From: an uncultured Muribaculaceae bacterium
GTDB lineage: Bacteria; Bacteroidota; Bacteroidia; Bacteroidales; Muribaculaceae
Length of the DNA stretch: 19,736 nucleotides
Reading direction: 5' to 3'
NCBI GenBank assembly: GCA_910587075.1
Contig: CAJUKE010000032.1
Coordinates: 1-19,736 of the forward strand
Shown: positions 7,868-14,186 of the stretch, piece by piece
Numbering within the stretch: position 1 is the stretch's first letter
Layout of the letters: every line of letters begins with the position of its first letter
Position numbers and translations under genes: made by a program
Notes under the pieces: generated by a model
What the model saw: the letters and a program-made list of their open reading frames with translations, nothing else
Told to the model about the DNA's origin: nothing
Database searches by the model: none

Positions 7868-9331
7868 TCAGACAGCCGCGGCCACAGTGCGGCGGATTCT
7901 GATTCCGGCCCACGCCATACCGAGCGACATCAGCGGGCTCACGATGTTGAACACGCAGAATGGAAGGTAAGTAAGCGTGGCCACCCCTAACACAGTCGCC
8001 TGGGTGAGGCCGCACGAGTTCCAAGGGATGAGCACCGAGGTTACCGACACGGAGTCCTCGACCGTGCGGCTCAGCAGGCGGCTCTCCAGGGCGTTGCGCT
8101 CGTACATCGGGCGGAACATATTGGACGACAGTATGATCGACAGGTACTGGTCGCCTGTGTAACCGTTGAGCGCCAACCCGCTGGCCACGGTAGCCGCCAC
8201 CGTGGCGCGTGCCGAGCGGATGCGTTTCGTCATGGCGTCGGTTATGGAGCGGAGCATCCCGCTCCCTATCATAACCCCGCCGAACACCATCGCGCAGCTC
8301 ACCAGCAACACCGTGGGGAGCATTCCGGCCATACCCCCGGTGGCAACCAGGGAGTCAAGCAGCTCCGACCCGGTGGAGAGCTGGGTAGGCCCCAAGAGGA
8401 CGTTGAACGCCGCTGAAAACGCCCCCGAGCCCATCTGGTCCACCACTTGCGGCTGGAACACGAACATCGCGGCGAGCCCGAGCAGCGAGCTCACACCGAG
8501 CGTGGCGTAGGAGTTTACCCTCAACGCGATCATAAGCCCGGTGACCAACGGCACCACCATCAGCCAGGGGGAGAGGTTGAAGGCGTCGGAGAGCCCGTCC
8601 GAAAGGTCGCCGGAGGATGCCGCCGAGCCATAATCGCCGAGGAGCCCAACGGCGGCGTACACCCCGAGGGCGAGCGCCATCGCCGGGGCCGAGGTCAGCA
8701 TCATATAGCGTATGTGGCGGAAAAGCTCCACGCCGCACGACGACGAGGCGAGCACCGTGGTGTCGGACAGCGGCGACAGCTTGTCGCCGAAATACGCCCC
8801 CGAGATTATGGCCCCGGCCACCCATCCGGCCGAGTAGCCCATGACGGTGCCTATCCCCATCAGCGCCACGCCGATGGTGGCGATGGTGGTCCACGAGCTC
8901 CCCGTCAGCACCGAAATAACGGCGCTGATGGCGCAGGCCGTGAACAGGAACAGCGCCGGATTGAGCACATGGAGCCCATAGGAGATGAGCACCGGGACAA
9001 CCCCGCTCAGCATCCAGGTGGCCGACACGGTGCCGATAAGAAGCAGGATGGGTATGGAGGGGATGATCTGCGATCCGCTCTTGCGCAAGCCGCCCCACAG
9101 ACTCGCGAGCGGACAGCGGCAGAACGCCACGGCCACGCCCGCGGCCACGAGGCCGGAGCCCAACAGGAGCCAGGGACTGTAATCCTGGACCGCCCCGGCG
9201 CCGCCGAAAGCGAGCAGCAGCGCCATAGCGCACAGCAACACGGCCACCGGCATCAACGCCAGCCTGACCGATGGGAGGCGGAAACCACCCGCGGCCTCCG
9301 CTTCGTTTTTCTTAATTTCCTTATCTGCCAA
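7868..9331 (-). CDS. nhaC: Na+/H+ antiporter, NhaC family
   Basis: 487 residues with about 11-12 hydrophobic segments. NhaC-family signatures are clear: LTGSSWTTIATIGVAL, the stretch GAYFGDKLSPLSDTTVLAS, NGYTGDQYLSIILSSNMF and LIPWNSCG. Members exchange Na+ for H+ across the inner membrane; some family members carry malate/lactate instead, and the exact substrate cannot be read here. The start is a TTG at 9331 (MADKEIKKNEAEAAGG). The first in-frame ATG, 26 codons later, would begin directly inside the first membrane helix, so the TTG is preferred. It is divergent from the umuD-type gene, with a 182-base gap between them, and lies upstream of priA on the same strand. No consensus promoter was found for it. 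Confidence 0.9.
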   Translation of the reverse strand: MADKEIKKNEAEAAGGFRLPSVRLALMPVAVLLCAMALLLAFGGAGAVQDYSPWLLLGSGLVAAGVAVAFCRCPLASLWGGLRKSGSQIIPSIPILLLIGTVSATWMLSGVVPVLISYGLHVLNPALFLFTACAISAVISVLTGSSWTTIATIGVALMGIGTVMGYSAGWVAGAIISGAYFGDKLSPLSDTTVLASSSCGVELFRHIRYMMLTSAPAMALALGVYAAVGLLGDYGSAASSGDLSDGLSDAFNLSPWLMVVPLVTGLMIALRVNSYATLGVSSLLGLAAMFVFQPQVVDQMGSGAFSAAFNVLLGPTQLSTGSELLDSLVATGGMAGMLPTVLLVSCAMVFGGVMIGSGMLRSITDAMTKRIRSARATVAATVASGLALNGYTGDQYLSIILSSNMFRPMYERNALESRLLSRTVEDSVSVTSVLIPWNSCGLTQATVLGVATLTYLPFCVFNIVSPLMSLGMAWAGIRIRRTVAAAV

Positions 9332-9513
9332 TTCTTATATACCTTAGAAATTACGGGTGACACGCGATCCGCGGCACCGTAAAGAGATTGATTATTTACA
9401 ATAACGGAGTTTTTTCCCGTTCAGTATGCCCGCGACCAGAATTTAAGAGTAATCATACAATTATTATTTTTTAAGCGGGAAAATCGTAACTTCGCGCAAT
9501 AGGAGATAACCGA
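9332..9513. promoter_or_regulatory. Divergent intergenic region between antiporter and umuD
   Basis: AT-rich spacer that must hold both promoters. On the plus strand TAACTTCG at 9487-9494, one mismatch from TAnnTTTG, lies 19 bases before the umuD ATG. A short inverted repeat (AACGG ... CCGTT, nine-base spacer) sits around 9403-9422. No recognised SOS operator could be identified. Confidence 0.4.
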
Positions 9514-9951
9514 ATGAAAGAAATAGAGATACTAAGCGGCATGTTCGCGACCGAGCTCGAACTACCCTTCGCCGACTCCGGCGTGAGGGCCGGATTCCCA
9601 AGCCCGGCGCAGGACTATATGGACCGCACCCTTGACTTCAACAAGGAACTCATACCCCACCCCGCGGCCACGTTCTACGCCAACGTGGTCGGTATGTCTA
9701 TGATCGAGGCCGGAATCGACGAGGGGGACATCATCGTGATCGACCGCGCGCTCGAACCGAAGCAGAACGACATCGTGGTGGCGTACCTCGACGGCGAGTT
9801 CACCATGAAATACCTCGACCTCTCGGAAAAGGACCGCGGCGTCATATGGCTGCGACCGGGCAACCCCGACTTCCCGCCGTTCCGAATCACCCCGGAGGAC
9901 GATTTCACCATCTGGGGCGTGGTCTCCAAGGTCATAAAAAACTTCCGTTGA
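9514..9951 (+). CDS. umuD: UmuD-type S24 self-cleaving protease subunit
   Basis: 145 residues, the normal length of UmuD, which is autocleaved on a RecA filament to activate UmuC. The processing site region GVRAGFPSPAQDY aligns with the E. coli LVQCGFPSPAADY, so cleavage would fall between A26 and G27 (Ala-Gly as in LexA, not Cys-Gly). The catalytic dyad is present: S62 in GMSMIEAG and K99 in GEFTMKYL. The C-terminal PEDDFTIWGVVSKVIKNFR is typical. There is no N-terminal DNA-binding domain, so it is not LexA. It is monocistronic as far as can be seen: the polymerase partner lies at 3993-5285 on the other strand behind priA, whereas umuD and umuC are usually adjacent. Confidence 0.93.
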   Translation: MKEIEILSGMFATELELPFADSGVRAGFPSPAQDYMDRTLDFNKELIPHPAATFYANVVGMSMIEAGIDEGDIIVIDRALEPKQNDIVVAYLDGEFTMKYLDLSEKDRGVIWLRPGNPDFPPFRITPEDDFTIWGVVSKVIKNFR

Positions 9952-9970
9952 GAAAAGTTTCGCGAAAAAA

Positions 9971-10003
9971 TTTGGAAACAGCGGTGGAAATGTTATATCT
10001 TTG
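9971..10003 (+). promoter_or_regulatory. Complete Bacteroidota promoter (-33 TTTG, -7 TATCTTTG) for the Crp/Fnr gene
   Basis: TTTG at 9971-9974 and TATCTTTG at 9996-10003 are separated by 21 bases, matching the known Bacteroidota sigma-ABfr consensus. The expected transcript start is near 10010, giving a leader of about 80 bases if translation begins at 10090. Confidence 0.8.
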
Positions 10004-10089
10004 TGTTATAAAACATAGTTATGCGGCTTGTCGGCTCCGATAACCCTCCGCCGACCCGCGAGTCCAATCACTGCCACCATCCACCTACT

Positions 10090-10788
10090 ATGATTAAGAG
10101 CGCCCTTGAAAAGGTAATCAGCGAAGACCTCTCTGAAATTTGGTCGATCCTTAACAGCGAGGAGAAGCGCCGGATAATCGACGCGTTCGTCATTCATAAT
10201 TATAAGAAGAACCAGATGATCTACGCCGAAGGCGAGGAGCCGGAGTTCATCTGGTGCCTCCTCTCGGGCAAGGTGAAGAAGTTCAAGGACGGCATCGGGG
10301 GAAGGGTGCAGATTCTGCGACTGGTGCGCCCGGTGCAGTATTTCGGCTACCGCGCCTACTTCGCCAACGAGGTCTACAACTCGTCGGCCGCAGCGATCGA
10401 GCCGTCGGTGGTAGGAACTCTCCCAATGAAGCTGGTAGAGGAGATGATCAACGCCAACGTAAAGCTCGCCTGGTTCTTCATCCAGCAGCTCTCGCACGAC
10501 CTGGGTGGCTCCGACCGCAAAATCGTAAACCTCACCCAGAAGCACATCCGCGGACGCCTGGCCGAAGCCCTCATCGTGCTCCGCGACCACTACGGCTTCG
10601 AGGAGGACAATATGACCCTGCGCATCTACATGGCCCGCGAGGATCTCGCCAACCTCTCCAACATGACGACTTCCAACGCCATACGCACCCTTTCCGGCTT
10701 CGTCTCCGAAAAACTCATCACCGTCGACGGCCGCCAGATCAAGCTCCTCAACGAACCCATGCTCCGCAAAATCTCCAAGTTCGGCTGA
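10090..10788 (+). CDS. Crp/Fnr-family transcriptional regulator
   Basis: From the ATG at 10090 the protein has 232 residues, typical for the family. An upstream in-frame ATG at 10021 adds 23 residues rich in Pro, His and Asn that do not resemble the fold, and it would begin only about 11 bases after the predicted transcript start. Residues about 30-130 form a cyclic-nucleotide-binding-like beta-roll (NQMIYAEGEEPEFIWCLLSGKVKKF). A long dimer helix follows (KLAWFFIQQLSHDLGG), then a C-terminal winged helix (MAREDLANLSNMTTSNAIRTL, about 181-201). No Fnr-type cysteine cluster is seen at the N-terminus. The effector and targets are unknown. The next gene, a transposase, begins 11 bases after its stop. 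Confidence 0.9.
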   Translation: MIKSALEKVISEDLSEIWSILNSEEKRRIIDAFVIHNYKKNQMIYAEGEEPEFIWCLLSGKVKKFKDGIGGRVQILRLVRPVQYFGYRAYFANEVYNSSAAAIEPSVVGTLPMKLVEEMINANVKLAWFFIQQLSHDLGGSDRKIVNLTQKHIRGRLAEALIVLRDHYGFEEDNMTLRIYMAREDLANLSNMTTSNAIRTLSGFVSEKLITVDGRQIKLLNEPMLRKISKFG

Positions 10789-10799
10789 TACCCCACTCT

Positions 10800-11264
10800 A
10801 TGAGCAAAACCCTACAGCTCAGCCATATAGTTTTCGGTACCCGCGGCCGCGTGAAATCCATCGCCCCGGAACACGCCGAAGAGCTCTACCGCCTTATCTG
10901 GTCAATGCTGAATGACCGACGCTGCAAACTGTACAGAATCAACGGGATGCCTGACCATGTGCATATGCTCGTCGACATACACCCGGCAATCTCCCTGGCT
11001 ACCCTGATGGAACAGGTTAAGTCGAAGTCAAGCCAGTGGATGAAAAAGTCAGGATTCTTCCCTCTGTTTGAAGGATGGGGCAGGGAGTACTTTGCCGAGT
11101 CGAAAGGGATTATCGAAAAGGACAAAATCATTGAGTATATCAAAGGGCAGCAGCGGCACCACACCACCACCCCTTACATCGACGAAATGCGCCAGCTCTA
11201 CAGGGAAATGCGCCAGCTCTACAGGGAAAACGGCATTGAATGGCACGACGACGAACTGTCATAA
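10800..11264 (+). CDS. IS200-like / REP-associated tyrosine (HUH, Y1) transposase
   Basis: 154 residues from the ATG at 10800. The HUH metal-binding motif is PDHVHMLVDI (H53, H55), and the catalytic tyrosine is expected at Y113 in EYIKGQ, followed by QRHH. Both are intact. Such enzymes nick and join single-stranded DNA at hairpin ends and move IS200/IS605 elements or REP palindromes. No TnpB gene accompanies it. The gene starts 11 bases after the Crp/Fnr stop, leaving no room for an insertion-sequence left end except inside that gene. Multiple palindromic repeats follow, and both facts favour a RAYT-like single-copy role over a mobile IS. A 21-bp in-frame tandem duplication gives MRQLYRE twice near the C-terminus. 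It may be read through from the upstream promoter. Confidence 0.88.
   Translation: MSKTLQLSHIVFGTRGRVKSIAPEHAEELYRLIWSMLNDRRCKLYRINGMPDHVHMLVDIHPAISLATLMEQVKSKSSQWMKKSGFFPLFEGWGREYFAESKGIIEKDKIIEYIKGQQRHHTTTPYIDEMRQLYREMRQLYRENGIEWHDDELS
11187..11228 (+). repeat. 21-bp perfect in-frame tandem duplication inside the transposase
   Basis: Two identical 21-bp units (11187-11207 and 11208-11228) each encode MRQLYRE. The frame is kept, and the duplicated segment lies after the catalytic tyrosine, in the C-terminal tail. The identity at DNA level implies a recent event. Confidence 0.95.
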
Positions 11265-11349
11265 CCACGCCACACCGCACACAATAATCGCCCTCACCCA
11301 CTATAATAATCGCGGCTACCACACCCGCGCTGTCGTACTCATCATCTGC

Positions 11350-11472
11350 TACCACGAACCCACGCCCTCCGGGCGCTCCCACAGGGTGACGCACACCTGT
11401 ATCCCCACGCTCCGGCACCTGACGGCGCCTCCTCGTGGGGTTCACGCACAGACCCGCACCCTCCGGGCGCTC
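11350..11472 (-). repeat. BIME-like composite palindromic repeat, copy 1 (inverted)
   Basis: Read on the minus strand from 11472: a REP-like hairpin GCGCCC-GGA-GGGTGC, then a central hairpin (11440 to 11403) with stem CCCCACG/CGTGGGG and inner stem GGCGCC-GTCA-GGTGCC. A variable linker follows, then a second REP-like unit GAGCGCCCGGAGGGCG ending GGGTTCGTGGTA. The first ~73 bases match copy 2 with about one difference. It begins 85 bases after the transposase stop. Confidence 0.88.
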
Positions 11473-11530
11473 TCACACCCCTCACAGCCCCATAATCGTA
11501 TGCGGCCTGCATACATCGCGCCCCTTTTGC

Positions 11531-11736
11531 CACCCAGCCACCATCCGAGACTGCGCACATCAAGCTCTACCCACATACCTTACGGCGATGAGTTCCAGTG
11601 GCGTTCATACATCGCAACCCACCTGTCACCCAGCCACCTTCCGAGACTGCGCACATCAAGCTCTATCCACATACCATACGGCAATGAGTTCCAGTGGCGT
11701 TCGTACATCGCAACCCACCTGTCACCCAGCCACAAT
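11531..11736 (+). repeat. 96-bp tandem direct repeat (two full units plus a partial third)
   Basis: Unit 1 spans 11531-11626, unit 2 11627-11722, and a third unit is broken off after about 14 bases. Units begin CACCCAGCCAC and contain CCGAGACTGCGCACATCAAG and GAGTTCCAGTGGCGTTC, with only a handful of differences. A degenerate unit end precedes unit 1. The period is a multiple of three, but unit 1 has a stop on the minus-strand frame, so coding is not supported. Confidence 0.92.
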
Positions 11737-11863
11737 CCCACTGCCATCTGGACGGATTGTTCCCGTCCCACACCACGCACATCTCAATATGGAGTATGCT
11801 TCTCAATACGGGGTATGTGTCAACACTCAGCCCTCTACATAGAGCTTGTCGGAGTCTATTATA

Positions 11864-11987
11864 GAGCGCCCGGAGGGTGCGGGTTTGTGCGTGAACCCCA
11901 CGAGGAGGCGCCGTCAGGTGCCGGAGCGTGGGGATAGGAGATGCACCGCCCCGCTCGGGAGCGCCCGGAGGGCGCGGGTTTATGGTA
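11864..11987 (+). repeat. BIME-like composite palindromic repeat, copy 2
   Basis: Direct orientation. The left REP-like hairpin starts at 11864 (GAGCGCCCGGAGGGTGC), the central hairpin is at 11896-11933, and the right REP-like unit is at 11959-11987 (GAGCGCCCGGAGGGCGCGGG, then TTTATGGTA). The linker between central hairpin and right unit differs from copy 1, while the hairpins are nearly identical. Confidence 0.9.
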
Positions 11988-12158
11988 CCAGGGATGGGCG
12001 TGGTTTCTTGGCCGCTGGAGGAGGGCGTAGATTTGTGGTTGTTGGGATGAACTGATAGTGCCGGAAACGTGTAGTCCCGGACATTGGCTGGGAGGCAAGT
12101 GGGCAGCACTACGCGATGATGTAGGGATGTGATGTTGTTGCGATATGGCGCCATGAGA

Positions 12159-12282
12159 GAGCGCCAGGAGGGCGCGGGTCCATGCGTGAACCCCACGAGG
12201 AGGCACCGTCAGGTGCCGGAGCGTGGGGATACAGGGGGCACCGCCCTGCTCGGGAGCGCCCGGAGGGCGTGGGTTTATGGTA
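12159..12282 (+). repeat. BIME-like composite palindromic repeat, copy 3
   Basis: Same orientation and length as copy 2. The left hairpin starts at 12159, the central hairpin is 12191-12228 and the right REP-like unit 12254-12282. In the central hairpin the inner stem is GGCACC-GTCA-GGTGCC, a perfect match where copies 1 and 2 have a G-T wobble. It ends about 20 bases past the stop of the convergent DUF4492 gene and could serve as that gene's 3' structure. Confidence 0.9.
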
Positions 12283-12303
12283 GCTGAGGGGGGGGCGAGG
12301 GGT

Positions 12304-12576
12304 TTAGCGGCGGGTGGGGTCGGTGAGGGTGGTGCGCACGGCGGCGGCGCGCTCGGCGTCGGTGTCGTACTCCTCCTTAAGCTTGTCGGGGAAGAAGAAA
12401 AGCTTGAACACCAGGAACATGATGGCCAGTTTTATAAGTATTATCGCCCACAGCTTGCGCCCCACGGTCATCTCCCGGAACCCTCCCGCGTAGAGGTCCC
12501 ACACACGGGGAAAGAAGCCCCGGGGAGCGCGTCGGCGCTCTTCTTTCACGCCATTATTCTCGTTGTTTTCGGTCAT
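12304..12576 (-). CDS. DUF4492 small membrane protein
   Basis: 90 residues with one strong transmembrane helix (about residues 42-62, KLWAIILIKLAIMFLVFKLF) followed by FFPDKLKEEYDTD. The GFREMTVGRKLW - FKLFFFPD pattern is that of DUF4492, a Bacteroidota family. From memory, members are commonly encoded beside cytochrome bd oxidase genes, which suggests a small accessory subunit, but no cydA/cydB is in this window, so its partner is not evident. It is convergent with the transposase. No TAnnTTTG element was found upstream. Its 3' end abuts repeat copy 3. Confidence 0.8.
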   Translation of the reverse strand: MTENNENNGVKEERRRAPRGFFPRVWDLYAGGFREMTVGRKLWAIILIKLAIMFLVFKLFFFPDKLKEEYDTDAERAAAVRTTLTDPTRR

Positions 12577-12642
12577 ATTTATTTATAGTCTCCAGGGGGT
12601 TGTTTTTATAGAACCGATAGGACTTTTTGCGGGATTTTTTTG

Positions 12643-12650
12643 TAATTTTG
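12643..12650 (+). promoter_or_regulatory. Bacteroidota -7 promoter element for DUF4494-yggS operon
   Basis: TAATTTTG is a perfect TAnnTTTG match 76 bases before the DUF4494 start. T-rich sequence lies upstream, but no TTTG at the standard 19-21 base spacing was found. Confidence 0.6.
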
Positions 12651-12726
12651 TGGCCGCTAATTTCCGGGGCACCCCGCGAAATTACGCGTTTCAACCCAAA
12701 ACCACAAATAATCAAGAATTACCCCG

Positions 12727-13188
12727 ATGGCAAACTGGATAGAATGCAAGGCCCGTTTCGACAAAACGATGGAAAACGGCGCCATAAAGAAAGTAACCGA
12801 GCCCTACCTGGTCGACGCGCTCTCGATCACCGAGGCCGTGGCCCGCATCACGCAGGAGCTCACCCCATTCGTTTCCGGCGAACTCACCGTAAGCTCCGCC
12901 AAGTCTACCAAGATTTCCGAAATTTTCTGGGACGACACCGCCGACAAATGGTACCTGGTGAAGGTGGCCTTCATCACGATCGACGAAAAGACCGCGGCCG
13001 AGAAGAAGTCCGTTTCGCAGATCCTCGTGTCGGGCAGCGACTTCAAGGGCGCGTATGACAACTTCATGGACGGCATGAAGGGCACCATGGCCGACTTCGA
13101 CATCGTGTCGATCACCGAGACCGCCTATATGGACGTCTACCGCGTGAACCTCGGCGACAAACCCGAAAACGCCCCCAAGGCAGAATAA
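12727..13188 (+). CDS. DUF4494 family protein
   Basis: 153 residues starting MANWIECKARFDKTMENG. No signal peptide or membrane segment, so it is probably cytoplasmic. The sequence (EPYLVDALSITEAVARITQEL, then FWDDTADKWYLVKVAFITID and ETAYMDVYRV) matches the DUF4494 family of Bacteroidota, whose function is not known. The yggS gene begins 11 bases after its stop, and a TAATTTTG promoter precedes it, so the two form an operon. That pairing hints at a role near PLP homeostasis, but this is inference from position only. Confidence 0.85.
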   Translation: MANWIECKARFDKTMENGAIKKVTEPYLVDALSITEAVARITQELTPFVSGELTVSSAKSTKISEIFWDDTADKWYLVKVAFITIDEKTAAEKKSVSQILVSGSDFKGAYDNFMDGMKGTMADFDIVSITETAYMDVYRVNLGDKPENAPKAE

Positions 13189-13199
13189 CCCGCCCCGCG

Positions 13200-13892
13200 A
13201 TGGCTGAGATTTCCGAAATATCGAGCCGCGTCGACGCCGTGAAGCGCACGCTCCCCAAGGGCGTGGAGCTCGTCGCCGTGTCGAAATTCCACCCTCTTGA
13301 CAACATCCTGGAAGCCTACCGCGGCGGCCAGCGCCTCTTCGGCGAAAGCCGCGTACAGGAGTTGCAGGCCAAGGTGGCGGCGCTCGGAGCCGACGAGTGC
13401 CCCGGGCTGCGCTGGCATTTCATTGGCCATCTGCAGACCAACAAGGTGCGCCAGCTGCTCCGGCTCCGCCCCGCCCTCATCGAGAGCGTCGACTCGGAGC
13501 GGCTCCTGGCCGCTATCGACCGGGAGGCCGAGGCCCAGGGGTTCGTCCAGCCGGTGCTCCTCCAGGTACACGTCGCCCGCGAGGAAACCAAGACCGGGCT
13601 TTCGGCCGAAGAATTCGAAGCCTATTTCCGCGAGCGCCGCTTCGAGGCCCTGAAAGCCACCCACATATGCGGCATTATGGGCATGGCCTCCAACACCGAC
13701 GACGCCGAAAGGGTACGGGCCGACTTCCGCGCCATCCGCTCACTGTTTGATTCGGCCCTCCGGCTCTGCCCCGACCTGAGGGGCTTCACAGAGGTGTCGA
13801 TGGGGATGAGCGGCGACTACCCCGTAGCCGTCGAGGAGGGCGCGACCATTGTGCGCGTGGGTTCCGCTATTTTCGGCGAGAGGGCCTACTGA
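13200..13892 (+). CDS. yggS: YggS-family pyridoxal phosphate-binding protein
   Basis: 230 residues, the normal length for YggS/PLPBP. The PLP lysine is K29 in VELVAVSKFHP. Other family motifs are FGESRVQELQAK, WHFIGHLQTNK, GIMGMASNTDD, FTEVSMGMSGDYPVAVEEGA and TIVRVGSAIFGER. It is a fold-type III (alanine-racemase-like barrel) cytoplasmic protein without a known catalytic reaction that buffers PLP and affects amino-acid and keto-acid balance. It is the second gene of an operon with DUF4494 and is followed by a strong terminator. Confidence 0.95.
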   Translation: MAEISEISSRVDAVKRTLPKGVELVAVSKFHPLDNILEAYRGGQRLFGESRVQELQAKVAALGADECPGLRWHFIGHLQTNKVRQLLRLRPALIESVDSERLLAAIDREAEAQGFVQPVLLQVHVAREETKTGLSAEEFEAYFRERRFEALKATHICGIMGMASNTDDAERVRADFRAIRSLFDSALRLCPDLRGFTEVSMGMSGDYPVAVEEGATIVRVGSAIFGERAY

Positions 13893-13943
13893 CGGCGCGC
13901 CTCCACAGGCTAAAAAATCTCAGGGAAACCTATCTATGATAAA

Positions 13944-13990
13944 AAAGTTAGCGCTTTTCCGCGGCTATTCCGCGAAAAAGCGCTAACTTT
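13944..13990 (+). terminator. Strong rho-independent terminator after yggS
   Basis: Left arm AAAGTTAGCGC plus TTTT-CGCGG pairs with CCGCG-AAAAA-GCGCTAACTTT across a CTATT loop: a ~21-position stem with one mismatch, about 50 bases after the yggS stop. The U tract is short, so the call rests mainly on stem strength and position. Confidence 0.75.
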
Positions 13991-13998
13991 ATGCCCGA

Positions 13999-14186
13999 AT
14001 AAGTAGGTCGTGGAAATTATTTTATACTTCCGACGAGAGGGTTTTTAGCCGGATTTTTCTCGAAGATGAAGGAGTGTAGCGAGCTACACGACTGAAGATG
14101 AGAGATAAAGACGGCAAAAAGACTCCGTCTGAAGTATAAAAAACAAAATAATTCTTAGTTGGTAATAATTTTCACGACCTACTTAT
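13999..14186. repeat. MITE-like 188-bp hairpin element with 23-bp terminal inverted repeats
   Basis: The ends 13999-14021 and 14164-14186 are inverted repeats matching at 22 of 23 bases (ATAAGTAGGTCGTGG... / ...CACGACCTACTTAT). Inside, 14022-14050 (TTATACTTCCGACGAG...) pairs imperfectly with 14113-14139, and a perfect GTGTAGC-GA-GCTACAC hairpin sits at 14074-14089, near the centre. There is no reading frame of note and no clear target-site duplication. It could also be a structured RNA or leader of the next gene. Confidence 0.7.

Larger units (their letters stand above)
11265..12303. other. Repeat-rich non-coding region between transposase and DUF4492 gene
   Basis: About 1 kb with no credible gene. 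It holds three copies of a composite palindromic repeat, a 96-bp tandem direct repeat and several small palindromes (GTATGC-GGCCT-GCATAC at 11498-11514, ATGGCGCCAT near 12145-12154). Short reading frames here run through the repeats and carry stops inside repeat units. The flanking genes converge on it, which is a common place for REP/BIME sequences. Confidence 0.75.

Noticed and set aside
9332..9513. SOS/LexA-type operator before umuD
   Set aside because: No inverted repeat matching a known LexA box was found; only a short AACGG/CCGTT hairpin is present.
10021..10089. Upstream ATG as start of the Crp/Fnr regulator
   Set aside because: The 23 added residues are Pro/His/Asn-rich and unlike the family, and the ATG lies only ~11 bases after the predicted transcript start; the ATG at 10090 gives the usual length.
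11531..11736. CRISPR array
   Set aside because: The units are contiguous 96-bp repeats with no alternating unique spacers, only 2-3 copies, and no cas genes nearby.
11435..11842. Open frames through the 96-bp repeats that would encode 32-residue repeat proteins
   Set aside because: The period is a multiple of three, so open frames arise in several phases, but on the minus strand unit 1 gains a stop, composition is not protein-like and no start context or promoter is seen.
11860..12300. Retron or group II intron RNA in the repeat region
   Set aside because: No reverse transcriptase gene is present; the structures are repeated palindromes next to an HUH transposase.
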